NCBI GenBank assembly: GCA_012861695.1
Contig: JAAOOA010000116.1
Location: forward strand, 25,263,470-25,327,469
From: Trematomus loennbergii
Lineage: Eukaryota > Chordata > Actinopteri > Perciformes > Nototheniidae
DNA length: 64,000 nucleotides
Direction: 5' to 3'
The notes below the pieces were generated by a model that made no database searches, was not told where the DNA came from, and was given only the letters and a program-made list of their open reading frames with translations. The stretch's first letter is position 1, and the number at the start of each line of letters is the position of its first letter. Below are positions 1-10,846 of this stretch, piece by piece. Both the position numbers and the translations under genes were made by a program.

Positions 1-95
1 AGTGGGAGGGATTCACACAGAGCTGGTCTGACAGCTTTATCAGTTCCACTGTGGTGAGGACAGATGGCTGAACCATCTCCATGGACTTACTGTTA

Positions 96-183
<88 letters not shown>

Positions 184-204
184 ACACACACACACACAAA
201 CACA
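96..204. repeat. (CA)n microsatellite
   Basis: Dinucleotide CA tract of about 105 bp with single-base interruptions (CC or AA steps). Open reading on both strands through this tract is only His-Thr or Cys-Val repetition and does not indicate a gene. Confidence 0.97.
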
Positions 205-2082
205 CTGTGCTTGGCAAGGCACACTATGTACACACATTACTAACAGTTTTCTATACTGCAAGCTTGTACAAATATGACTGAACACTATTTTCATTAGCTG
301 CAGAATCAGACACACTGCAGTTCATTCTGTCTATGGGAAGCACATGGTATGATGGATAGGTATCATGCACACAGACATGTCTGTGAGGAAACATGGAGAT
401 TGTTGGACCCTTTATGTGTTTCATTGCTATATATTATCTGTAATCACCCACAGCTAATGCAGCTGAGGAAGGGATCCTTACTTATTGTCCCTTGTAATGA
501 TTGAGCCTACACTTCCCAAAAATGGTTGTGGAATTAGTACAGACCCTTCAATGCCAACTTCATGATGTCGTTAGTGTTAGCTGATGAAAAGAAGAAGACT
601 GGAGGCAAGCACGAATCAGCAAGTAGTAGTAAAAGATAATGCATCAAAATGTCATCTTGCTGTCTTCAAATAGAAATTACAACATACATATAAAATGACA
701 GACTGATTGGAGGGTTGGCCAAGCTGGTCTCATTGGTTAATGGTCATTTTCTTTAGCTAACTATTAAAACAAGCCAACAGAACTATTCTGGTACCTATGC
801 TCACAAAAACATTAGGTTTATTCGCAGAAAAGCATGGATATCTGGAGGTTATCCACAACCATGTTTGGTGTTATACATTGTATTCAAAATGTTCTGAGCT
901 TTTCTGCCATATGATTGCGGTTATGTAAAAACTAGATATAGTAAATGCATATAAAATATGTTACATTACATATCTAGTAGTCTATTCTTTCTATTTCTTT
1001 ATTTGTTTGTTTTAAAGGCTATAATTAAATCATGACTAACTTATTGAAAACATTTTTAAACAACATTACCAAAGTCTGTGGAAACTATCACAAAGAGCCT
1101 TTAGTTAACTTTGTTCAGGATTCTGGGATGACTTGTTTTAACCATGCAGGCCTTATCAAATGAAAATGTAGCCAGATGTTTATTCTTAAAACACATTGAG
1201 TGAAGGCCTTGGTCTGCCTGTACTGTCGACATTCACACGATGAACTAACACACAAACGATGCTGCATCATGGTGTGTCTGCTCGTTCGCAGAGGAAACAA
1301 ACCCCACAGCTGCTCACTTGATCCAGAGCACAGACGCTAAACTACTATTTTGATATGGAAATCGCCTTCGCTTGAATATACAACTGAGATGTTGAGATAC
1401 CACGCTTAATTGGCCCTTCCTCGACTCTGCTTTGTGGATTTCAGGTAAGTAAATCAACATCAAAGCTCACAAAACACTCGAGCTCTATCAATCACAGATG
1501 CTCCTTGGGCCTTTCAGCTGCTTGAGAAATGTTGAAATAATTAACAATTAGCAGTTCAAAGGGAAGGTGATGGCCCGAGCAGACAAAAACCTGAACTTGT
1601 GTACTTGTAGCACGAGTGACAGTGTGTTTTAACACCTCGTTTCAAAAGATGAATGCTCACCTCAAGTGCCAATCCACAAGCCTCCATTGTGTTTTCCACG
1701 GTTGACCTTACTAGAATAACGTGGTCTGCCCTCAGGAAAAGACCTCATCACATTAAGCTAATACACATGAATTCACTTGAACCACTCCAATAAAACAGAG
1801 CTCTGTAATTAATAAATAACTATAAATGCCTGCAGCTGCGTTTTTTTTTTACAACTGATGGTGCCATTAAGGGACTGTAAGTAATGTATCTTGGGTTTCT
1901 AAAGGGCGAGTGTGTGTTTCATTTTGCACAAGAGGGTATAGGTCTTTTTTCTTTTTTTTTAAAGAGTAGGAAAGGGTTGTTTTATTTCTCATACCAGATC
2001 TTTCTTGTCTCTTTTCCTTTATATTGCACCACAGACTTTTTTTTATCTGGGGAACTGTTGAGGATTTATTTCATTCAATTAA
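205..2082. other. Single-copy non-coding sequence, nothing recognised
   Basis: AT-rich sequence with no open frame of note, no paired inverted termini and no tandem array. Frames near 1115-1300 and 1884-2228 show no recognisable protein pattern. I see no promoter or RNA gene that I could defend. Confidence 0.5.
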
Positions 2083-2086
2083 TTAA

Positions 2087-2291
2087 AGAGGCTCCATTAT
2101 GCTTTTTGGGTTTTGTCCTTCCTGTAGTGTGTTATTTAGGTTTTTGTGCATATAAATGGTCTGCAAAGGCTAACATCCCAAAGTTCCCTCCAAAGGGAAT
2201 TACAAATAAAGACCTTTTTGAACATTAAAGCATGTCACAGTAGAGGCACAACATACAAATATGACCCTGAAATGAGCATAATAGGGCCCCT
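2087..2291. mobile_element. Short TTAA-flanked miniature element (205 bp)
   Basis: The element is bounded by TTAA at 2083-2086 and 2292-2295. Its ends are inverted copies: the left begins AGAGGCTCCATTATGC and the right, read on the minus strand, begins AGGGGCCCTATTATGC. TTAA target use is typical of piggyBac and Kolobok DNA transposons, and I cannot choose between them. It has no coding capacity and would depend on a transposase elsewhere. Pieces of the same family recur near 25323-25385 and in the related copies at 13040-13317 and 54912-55150. Confidence 0.75.
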
Positions 2292-2666
2292 TTAATATTC
2301 AACAAATTATTCAAATAAAACATAAGGTTCTGACCCCCTTTTCTTACCCCACTTTATTTGATAATGTACTTTCTTATTTTCTTTTTGGGCTCTGTAATTT
2401 GCTTTAGGATGTGCAATGGTAAAAATGATTGTACCTTGTAAAAATAAATTGTGAAAGTCAGCATCCTAAGGTGACCCCTGAAGAGGAATTTAAAGGTCCC
2501 CTATTATACTCTTTTTCATCAATATATTATAGTTCTCAGATATATACAGAACATGTCTCTGAAGTGTTTGGCTCAAAATACCAAACAGATCGTCCATTAT
2601 AGCATCCCATAATCCCCTCTGTTTTAGCCCTGTTTCAAAAGTGCTGATTCTCTGTCTGTTACTTTA

Positions 2667-3430
2667 TGGCGCGTTTCCACTACAGCGCGGAGCACGGTTT
2701 AAGAGGGCTGTGACGTCAGCGGCCCGTCTTTGGTTGCGCTTCCACTTGGCCTAGTACCGGCTAGCGGGTCCTAATTCACAGTTTTTCTGGCCTCATAAAA
2801 TCGCGGGTCTAGGGCCAGAGACAACGAGGCTGAGTCGGGCTGAGTATGCTAAACTAGAGAGAGCATCGCTGGCAAGGGGGCTACAACTACAACAAGATGG
2901 ACATATTTGACCGTGATTTAATTGTAATACACGTTTCAAAATGATGCCGAAGTAACAACATACTGATACCGGTTAGTAAAAACCATGAATTAATGCTTTG
3001 TCAAGTCTGCAGACAGACGGCAGGCGAATAACCTTTTAAAATGTGTGTTTTCTAAATGGAGATTGGCTAAGCTAACGCAGTATATGCTCCGACCGTCCAC
3101 ACTCACAACAACGGCCTATACAGACATAAATAAAGCAGCGACTGTATTCACCATGACACAGGCAGTCTGTGGTTTGTACTTGTTTAACTTTTGTCTAGTT
3201 TCTGAACATATATGAGGAGCTGTGAGCTCTGAGTGCTAACAGCTAACGGTTGTGTTGTTTTTCTGGGGTTTGCATTGAAGATCACGTCACGGCTCCGCCT
3301 ACACTGCGTTACTATAGATACTACCCCAGTTCTAAACTGTAATGGAAATGCGCCATAAAGTGAGCCAGTCCTAACGAGGCCCAGCCATACCGAGCGGGGC
3401 CGAGCGAGGCCGTGTAGTGGAAACGCGCCA
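2667..3430. mobile_element. PIF/Harbinger-like miniature element (TTA target)
   Basis: Perfect 18-bp terminal inverted repeats, TGGCGCGTTTCCACTACA at the left and its complement at the right, are flanked by TTA at 2664-2666 and 3431-3433. A 3-bp TWA target duplication is the signature of PIF/Harbinger. An extra end-like sequence (TGGAAATGCGCCA, 3343-3355) followed by TAA sits inside the right end, as if the element once ended there and gained a second terminus. The interior is GC-richer than its surroundings and encodes no transposase. It lies inside the TTAA element 2494-4074 and is therefore younger than it. Confidence 0.75.
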
Positions 3431-3590
3431 TTAGATGAAAATAAGGGGCCACTCCCCACGCCCCTCTGAGAGATATTTGGTTAAAAAGAACACAATGGTG
3501 CTCGAGGAGGACATTCAGGTGATAAGGTGGCGGGTGTTACCTTGGTTGGTTATTGGCTAATGGTTACACAAGCCAAAAAATCGTTATGAC

Positions 3591-3952
3591 CAGGGGTGCA
3601 CATCACTTTCTCAGTGAGGTACTCAGATGAGTACCAGGAGTCGGTGTTTGGTACTCCAACTTCTGGCCCCACGTAAAGTTATGTGATGAAGCCCTCTGTG
3701 TCGCGAACGCCAACCGGGGAGGGGGGTGCTAGTGGAGTACTTCGGGAGCGTGCCGTGAACGTTGTGATCAGCTGATTTTGCGCAGTTCTCCAGTGTGTGC
3801 GCGGGGCACAGAATGTGCACAGGGGAGTCTCCCTCGCAGCTGGTTGGCGTAGTTTTGGCACATTCCGTTGAACAGACCGACGTTAACAGCGACGGAGTCC
3901 GCTTAGTGACACAAGTGACGGTACGCATTTCAGATTTGTATGTGCACCCCTG
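3591..3952. mobile_element. hAT miniature element with perfect 8-bp duplication
   Basis: Terminal inverted repeats CAGGGGTGCACAT and ATGTGCACCCCTG are flanked by an identical 8-bp duplication GTTATGAC at 3583-3590 and 3953-3960. An 8-bp duplication with CAGGGG ends is the hAT hallmark. At 362 bp it has no transposase. The open frames on its minus strand have no recognisable domain. It is inserted in the TTAA element 2494-4074. Confidence 0.85.
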
Positions 3953-4080
3953 GTTATGACATCATAAAGTGGCCAAAAGTGAGCGAATCTTTTTTCCTGA
4001 AACTTTCCGATTCTCTTTACACATGTTTATGTATAAAAGACATGAAACAGTGGATTTTGCCTAATAGGTCCCCTTTAAAG

Positions 4081-5395
4081 AAAAACTCACTAATTCGATA
4101 ACTTGGACAGTCCTATTGTTCTGCCTGCAATTCTATTTCCACACTTTAAAATATTACTGGCAATTTCCCCTTCCTCCTCCACGGAGCTAACGTTGATGAC
4201 TTAATTGTTTTCTCACTGGTCTCAAACTGCCCAACACGATCTGCCCCTGGGAACCCTCCGTGTCTGCCGTGAGCCTGAGGACGTGGAATCCGGTGACACA
4301 GCGTGTGTGACTGTGTGAACGTCTAAAACTAACCGGCTCCATGTGTGTGTGGATTGCTCCAGTGTGTGCATGTGAGAAAGTGTTTATGAGCGCGCTGCTC
4401 GTGCACATCTCCCAGCATGAGTGGCAGGCATGCTTAAGCCCACTTTGTAGCAATGTGTGGGAAGCCAGCCGAAAGGGCTTCCTCCCTGTTTTCTCAACGC
4501 CAGCGATTACCAGCTGCGGAAATGCTAATGGCTGTTTTGATAGCCATGGACAGGGGCTAAAGCATTTGTTTTAGCAGCTAATCCACGTCTGGCCTGCACT
4601 GCCCCGAGCCTGTTGATTTTAAATTATGAGGGGATATTGCAGCCACTGCAAAAGGTACTCGCGAATCACCAAAACTCCCCTGTTCCTCTCCGAGCGCTGA
4701 GTGATTTCAATTAGGGAAGTTAACTAGCAGATTTAGCTTGTGGAGCCGAGAGCACCTGATTTATGTTTGAGGTACACACTTCAGGAGGACTTCAGTGAGC
4801 TTGCCGGGTTTTTCCATCACTGATAAATTAGCTGCATTATGTTCAGGACTTTAAATGGAAAACATGTTGTGTGTTGTTGCAGGGCCACCCCCATTATGCT
4901 AACATGAATTCCCTTTTGAGGCCAAAGGTGCTAAGTCGAGTTAGTGACACTTCAGAGGGAAACAACAAATGGGGGGCTTTTTCTTTCTGAGTGTTCTGAG
5001 AAAAACAGCATGTTAATTAGACAAGAAGCCGTTGCAGGCTGCTTGTTCTGTGACCAGCAGCTTGTCTTTCAAAGACCGCACAGGCCACCATTATGAAAAG
5101 TGGTGTGTCCATCGGGCTCTTTATATATCTAAAGCCAGTTGGTTATATGAACTCCGGGCAATATCGGGAGAATCAGGTCCACACAATGTCCATGTTTCCC
5201 TTTCACATGTGCAGAACACAACAGGAGATGCCAGAAGTTTTTTTTGACTTAGTTGAAATATGTGGAAATTTGTTTGGGTGAGGCGAGGATTTGAAGGCAC
5301 CAACTGGACACTTATTTATTCACTCTTAAAGCCAACTCATGACCCAGTGGTCTTTGTTTGTAAATCTGATCAAATGCTATGCCTAAGAAATATCC
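4081..5395. other. Single-copy non-coding sequence, possible conserved regulatory DNA
   Basis: No repeat signature or convincing open frame. From about 4480 to 4920 the sequence is balanced in composition and rich in TAAT/ATTA and CAGCTG-type words, a texture often seen in conserved non-coding elements. This is an impression only; no alignment was possible. Confidence 0.3.
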
Positions 5396-5452
5396 AGAGC
5401 CCAGTCTGCTCTGATTGGTTAGCTGGCCGGCTCTGTTGTGATTGGTCAATCG
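5396..5452 (-). mobile_element. Fragment of TTAA miniature element family
   Basis: This short stretch repeats the segment GCCCAGTCTGCTCTGATTGG and its continuation found at about 55046-55105, and in reverse at 13120-13175. It is a broken copy abutting the microsatellite that follows, which may mark its deletion end. Confidence 0.7.
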
Positions 5453-5457
5453 CTGTG

Positions 5458-5488
<31 letters not shown>

Positions 5489-5489
5489 T

Positions 5490-5575
<86 letters not shown>

Positions 5576-5594
5576 TGTGTGTGTGTGTGCGTGG

Positions 5595-5638
<44 letters not shown>

Positions 5639-5661
5639 TGTGTGTGTGTGTGTGTGTGTGC
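5453..5661. repeat. Compound (TG)n / (GTGC)n microsatellite
   Basis: About 140 bp of TG repeats with GG interruptions, then (TGCG)n at roughly 5596-5640, then TG again. The tetranucleotide block probably arose from the dinucleotide by a T-to-C change that was then amplified. Confidence 0.97.
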
Positions 5662-6906
5662 TCTCCATAATAAAAGCAGGCTTTAGCCAGCTCTACACTC
5701 AAGAGGGAATCTCGAGGGTCGCCCCGTCTTTACTCCCTCAAAGGCCAGAAAAACTATGGTCCATTATGGTTGTGCTCAGCCGGTCCAGATGTTAGCGTTT
5801 AAGAGAAGGCCTTCATTCCGTAAAGAGGGTCAAACTGTCTCTTTGTCTCTGCCATCCATTCATTAAACATCACCCTTTAAAATTAACTCCTATTAGAGGA
5901 CAACATTAAAAAGAGTTTCCTTTATGTAAATGTTACTGTTGGTTAACGCAGTGTTTATGTTATCATACTACTTGAAAAAGGCATTCACTTAAACATCCAA
6001 GTTGTAATTATGACTAGGAAACATGGATCCTTCTGAAACATTCAATCAAAGCTAAAGCTTTAAAGGGAATTAATAGTATATTGAAAAACATACCTTTCTA
6101 AATAAATGTTGATCCATAATGAAGGAGAACCCCTGTGTTACTCATTCTTTAGCATCCAATGAACTACAGCTTCACATGTGTAAACAAATAAACAGGTAAC
6201 TCGTTTTGTTAGAAACTAACAGCTAAACCTGTGTTGCTAGAATTATTTTTATTTTTCATTATAAAATGTGTACATTCAGTGCTCTCTCCTAAATATGTTA
6301 TTTTGCCAGAACCTGATATCTACTGAATTGTAGAAGAGAGCCAGGTTGAACACAGATGCAGACAAAAATGGAAATATGGCAGAGAATAGATATTCTTTCA
6401 TCATAATTCACATTTAATCTTCAAATTAAACATGCATGTTGGTAACATTACACATGTACATGTTCACCTTTTTCAATGATTGAGACATGTTCTTTGGATG
6501 TAAATGCAAAGGCCAGAAAGCGTAACACATAAGATACCACCACCCTGAGTGGCATGAACACCACTGCCTTGCTTATTCACTGAGTCTTGTTCTCATGGCA
6601 TTCCTCTGTTCTCACATCAACTGATGCAAAGGCAGATCAAGCTCTGACTTGGTCTTTGTGTACATGTATCAGTTATATCAACTGCCAGTGGAGCACCGTA
6701 AGGGAGTGATTTGGTCATATGTGGCCCTGTAATGTGTGTATCTGGGAGCCGCGGTGCGTTCAGGGTATCAGTAATGATGTGTCAGCCTGTGCGCTGAAAG
6801 GTCACAGCGTTAACAACACTACTCAGTGATGAGTGACAAAACGGAGTTAATGTGGCATTCAGAGTACGCGACTCGAGCAAAGTAAACATATATACGTGCA
6901 TGAGTG
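5662..6906. other. Single-copy non-coding sequence, nothing recognised
   Basis: AT-rich, with no open frame above background, no inverted termini and no tandem array. Confidence 0.5.
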
Positions 6907-6954
6907 AGTGTGTGTGTGTGGTGTGTGTGTGTGTGGTGTGTGTGTGTGTGTGTG

Positions 6955-7042
<88 letters not shown>
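6907..7042. repeat. (TG)n microsatellite
   Basis: TG tract of about 135 bp. The first 50 bp carry interruptions every 10-16 bp, and the rest is pure. Confidence 0.97.
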
Positions 7043-7043
<1 letters not shown>

Positions 7044-7119
7044 CATGTAAAACAGTGGTGGAGGAGAGATTACGGAGCAGAGGAAAGGGAGTGAAAGCCA
7101 AAGAGTGATTAAAAGAAAA

Positions 7120-7569
7120 CACAAAGTTTACTTTGTACTATACCAAGTATTTGAATTACTTTATACTTCTACTCTACTACATTTTGGAAGGGAATGTTGT
7201 ACTTTGTACTTAATGCTTACATTTATTTGGCATAATTATTTACTTATTTAATGGTATAGATTAAACCATTCAACATTTTATTCAAGTAACTAAAACATGA
7301 GTGAAATTTTACTTTTTTGCTTTTTTGTTCAAAAAGAATTCACAGTTCCAGCTTCTTAAGTGTGAAGACGTCCTGCTTTTGCTTTTAAATATTTGTAAAT
7401 ATTTAAATAGTTTTCAAAATTAGCAATTAGTAGTTGTACTCCTAATATTAGGTGCATTTCACTTAAGTAACATTATTGATGCAGTACTTTTACTTTAAAT
7501 TGAGTATATTCACAGTTTTGTTTTAGTACTTTTACTCAGTGAAAAATCTGAATTATTTTTTCATCACTG
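7120..7569 (-). mobile_element. hAT miniature element of the TACTTTTACT family
   Basis: Sequence rich in TACTTTTACTTAAGTA-type words that ends in TTTTTCATCACTG at 7569, the complement of a CAGTG hAT terminus. It is the reverse-oriented relative of the element at 10341-10846. The opposite terminus, expected near 7120, is degraded, and no duplication could be identified. No coding content. This type is very common in teleost genomes. Confidence 0.65.
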
Positions 7570-8737
7570 TAAAATAGGCACCAACAAGACAACATTGCAA
7601 GTTGTAAACGTTTAAATCGAAGACTTACATCTCCCCTGTCCCTGCCTACAGTCTTTGTTTAATAGTTTTGTACATTTGTTTGTTAATTTCTCAACATTGC
7701 ATCGTCAGTTTTCACCTGGTGTCGACTGCTCTTAAACACAAAGGGGCTTTTTCTGTGGTTCCATTCAAAACTGTTAAAATCTATAAGTGACAACGAGCAA
7801 ACAGTTGACTGAGAGATGTTAGGATATTTAGACTGCAGTAACCAGGATACTGTTGAATCTACATGCAGCAGGTCAGTGAACGCATCGCTCTGCAAACTTA
7901 TTTTTGTGACACAAGATACTGTTTTGCATTATTACATTTTTTAATTTGTGCCTGTATAAGTATTTGGACTTCACACATTCATAAATATTCATATGTTCGG
8001 CTGCTGAAACTGGACGATTTAGAATTAGAGACTAGTTCAAGTTTCACTTTCTCACCTTTCATCCCACTGCTGCTGTCACAGGGTTTCCTCTCTCCCCTGC
8101 AGGCACACTCACATCTTAAAAAATGATTTGAAACCTTGCGACGTGTCTACACGGCTCAGTAATAAGCTTTAAAAACTTGGAATCTGCAGCTGTTAGAAAT
8201 TATGGACAGGGGAACACAATTTTACAAATGTGGACCCTCGTCCAAGGCAAGTACCAAGCTTTTGCATAACAACATGAAATTATTAGGGTATCTTTTATTT
8301 CAATTTATATAGTTGCTTTGATTAAAAAATATTGGCATCAGTTATAATGATTAACATTTTTTATAATATATCATTTTGCTTTGCCCAACACATATTATTA
8401 ACCATTAGAGTTAGCATTGCACAGAGTGCATAACAAATGCAGTTAGCATCCAACCAGAAGTGCCAAGAGTAGGTAAAGTGCATGATGTTACAGTATTTCA
8501 CATAGGTTACAGTATCAAAGTTGTTGCATATGTACTGGGGAGACACAGAGCCTTTGTCACAAAAGGCAGCATATGCTAGTCAATAGAACCTCCATTAACT
8601 TTAACGTTAGCCGTTAGCGCTGTGATTTAGCTAAGCAGGACTGAGACGACCGGCTGCTGATGTTCAACGAGAACAAATACTGTTTATATTTGGGTGAACT
8701 GTCCTTTTTAAAACAATTACATTTAACATAATGAAAT
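7570..8737. other. Single-copy non-coding sequence, nothing recognised
   Basis: No supported feature. The frame 7863-8126 has a hydrophobic stretch but no family resemblance. Confidence 0.5.
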
Positions 8738-9567
8738 GGGGGTTACATATTGTAACCCTAGTTATATAAGCACAGGCGGAGCCCTCTACTGGACTCTATG
8801 GGTACTACCCTCAATCATGCTATGCGAGCATTCACCTACTGAGATATCTATAACGTAGCCGGCCCCTCGGGGCGGGCCTACCTGAATGCGCACGCAAGCC
8901 CACCGTATATATGGCGGCCACGCTTCTGACTGTCATCCTACACCCTCTTCAGTGAGCGGCATAGGACAGACAGGGCCCCAGGTAGAGGGCTCCGCCTGTG
9001 CTTATATAACTAGGGTTACAATACGTAACCCCCCGTTATATCTTACACAGGCTCCGCCCTCTACTGGATGGATAAACGCCTTGTCGTCCAACGACATCGA
9101 CCCATCACACTGCCCCTGACCGGCTTTTGGTTAACAGCCACTGCATCGCAACTTCTTCCTCCGGTTGTGAGCGTGGAGAAGTCGGGGCCGGAGCTTACAT
9201 GGCTGGGTAGAGCACACTCAGACACGCTTACCTCATGAAGAGTGTGCATGGACGATAGTGGGGAAGGCTCCCCCTTCAGCCCTGTATGGGGCTTACTGCG
9301 CACCATGTATCCTGGTCCCCCAAACACTCGAAGCAGAGGTGGTGGGGATCGGCGCCCGCTATTAAGCCAGGCTCGCTGAAGAGAAAGGATGACAGTCAGG
9401 AGGCGTGGCCGCCTTATATACGGTGGGCTTGCGCGCACATTCAGGTAGGCCCGCCCCGAGGGGCCGGCTACGTTTATAGATATCTCAGTAGGTGAATTCT
9501 CGCATAGCATGATTGAGGGTAGTACCCATAGAGTCCAGTAGAGGGCGGAGCCTGTGTAAGATATAAC
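8738..9567 (-). mobile_element. Compact DIRS-like non-autonomous element with internal complementary region
   Basis: Three parts are visible. (1) Inverted terminal repeats: about 8767-8957 pairs with about 9374-9562 at roughly 95% identity over the inner 165 bp. (2) An 86-bp internal region, 8983-9068: its first 52 bp complement the left terminus (8738-8788; one extra C and one mismatch), and its last 34 bp complement the right terminus (9534-9567) perfectly. (3) About 305 bp of interior, 9069-9373. DIRS retrotransposons (tyrosine-recombinase type) carry just such a region, complementary to the joined ends, used to template a circular intermediate. By the position of this region the coding-like strand is minus, and the right-hand repeat then carries the longer tail, as in DIRS. 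No reverse transcriptase, recombinase or methylase is present, so it would be mobilised in trans. A CCGTATATA box in both repeats could be a promoter element. No target duplication is evident, as expected for DIRS. Confidence 0.72.
8983..9068. repeat. Internal complementary region of the DIRS-like element
   Basis: This 86-bp segment equals the complement of the element's own right end joined to its left end. The junction falls at about 9034/9035, between a run of six C and GTTATATC. It preserves the end-specific difference between the two termini (GGCGGAGCC at the left, GGCTCCGCC at the right), so each half tracks its own end. Its length is close to the 88 bp I recall for Dictyostelium DIRS-1. 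Confidence 0.8.
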
Positions 9568-10340
9568 CTTGATCCAGTATCAAACCAGAAAACTGAACTG
9601 TCTTCTTAGACAACAGCATTTAACAGATTCAACAAAATCCTTCTTTCTGCTTCTCTGTTTCAAATCCCTTTTCCCTACATTAAGTACACTTTTCCGGACA
9701 CTGCAGTGAACAGCTGACCAAATCTGTGATTACATCAGGATAATGGTTTTCCTCAATCCCCCCAACACATTAGCTCATCCTCGGCTCATCTGGTTGTAGA
9801 GTTGTACGATGACAATGTTTTTCATTAGCATTTAAAAGACTAGCACATCCCTGTCAACAAGTGAGGGGAGGCTGCATGCAGTTTTCCTCACTCTGTGTCT
9901 GTGCTGTTCTATGTGTGTGTGGTGGGCTTAAACAGTTGGAACCCCCTCCCCCACTTGAGCTTGAGCGCCTGCCCCATTCAGGTGCAAATAGGGGCCGCGG
10001 CATGCAGCAGATTTACAGCCTGGCTTTACGGCGTATAGTGGTTTTGGACTCTTTCTCCTCTCCGGCTGCAGCTCTTGGGTGGCTCGGGGAAACATCTGGA
10101 GGGACAATGGCCCCGGGGCCGCCGCTCCGAGATGCTCTTTCAGCGACACATGCCGGCGACAAATCTAAAAGCACAATACACACAATCACAGACACACTCT
10201 CTATCAATTCACTGTCAGACATTTTTACAGGCGTATTCAGCCCCACACGCCAGGTGATGGAGACGTGTAGTCATACAGCAGAGACAAAGAGAGGGGGGAT
10301 ATAAACGAGTACCCAGAAAACACGCTGAGAATGAGACAGA
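9568..10340. other. Single-copy non-coding sequence
   Basis: Nothing recognised. The open frame 9861-10304 (147 codons) is low in complexity in places and matches no family I know; its overlapping minus-strand frames argue for a GC-richer stretch, not for a gene. Confidence 0.45.
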
Positions 10341-10846
10341 CAGAGGTGGAAGAAGTACTCAGATCTTGTACTTAAGTGAAAGTAGAAGTACTAACTAGAG
10401 GGTAGGGATACTCTGTTACAAGTAAAAGTCCTGCATTGCAAATGTTCCTCAAGTAAAAGTACAAAAGTATTGGAATCAAAATATAGTTAAAGTAGCGACA
10501 GTAAAAGTAGTCATTGTGCAGATTGGTCCATTTCAGAATAATATATGATATGTTTTATAATGATTGATCATGAAAGTGTTCTCAAAGCTGGTAAAGGTGC
10601 AGCTAGTTTGAATGACTTTGTATACTGCAGGGTAGCTTGTGAATTTACTCCAGGTGGAACTAAAGTCTGATTTAAGAGTTAATATATTTCACATCATTAA
10701 TCCAAATCTGTAAAAGTAAATGTATTCAATACATGTAGTGGAGTAAATGTACAGTATTAACCTCTGAACTGTAGTGGGGTAGAAGTACAAAGTAGCACGA
10801 TATTAAGTACTAGTATCTCAAAATGTTATTTAAGTACAGTACTTGA
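10341..10846 (+). mobile_element. hAT miniature element, 3' end missing
   Basis: Begins CAGAGGTGGAAGAAGTACTC, a typical teleost hAT terminus, and continues with AAGTAAAAGT-type words. The expected closing inverted repeat is absent: the homologous pattern stops at about 10846 after TACAGTACTTGAG. It is a truncated non-coding copy of the same family as 7120-7569 and 62412-62690. Confidence 0.75.

Larger units (their letters stand above)
2494..4074. mobile_element. TTAA-flanked DNA transposon derivative with two nested insertions
   Basis: Bounded by TTAA at 2490-2493 and 4075-4078. The left end starts AGGTCCCCTATTATAC; the right end read in reverse complement starts AGGGGACCTATTAGGC. The two ends match on both sides of a 7-nt core that is inverted (GGTCCCC against GGGGACC). 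The interior is split by a TWA-type element at 2667-3430 and a hAT-type element at 3591-3952, leaving only about 450 bp of its own sequence. It encodes nothing recognisable. The terminal motif is shared with the elements at 2087-2291 and 52861-53868. Confidence 0.75.

Noticed and set aside
9061..9510. A 149-codon minus-strand frame in the DIRS-like element as a gag gene
   Set aside because: It starts within the terminal repeat, runs into the internal complementary region and shows no recognisable domain; at most a remnant.
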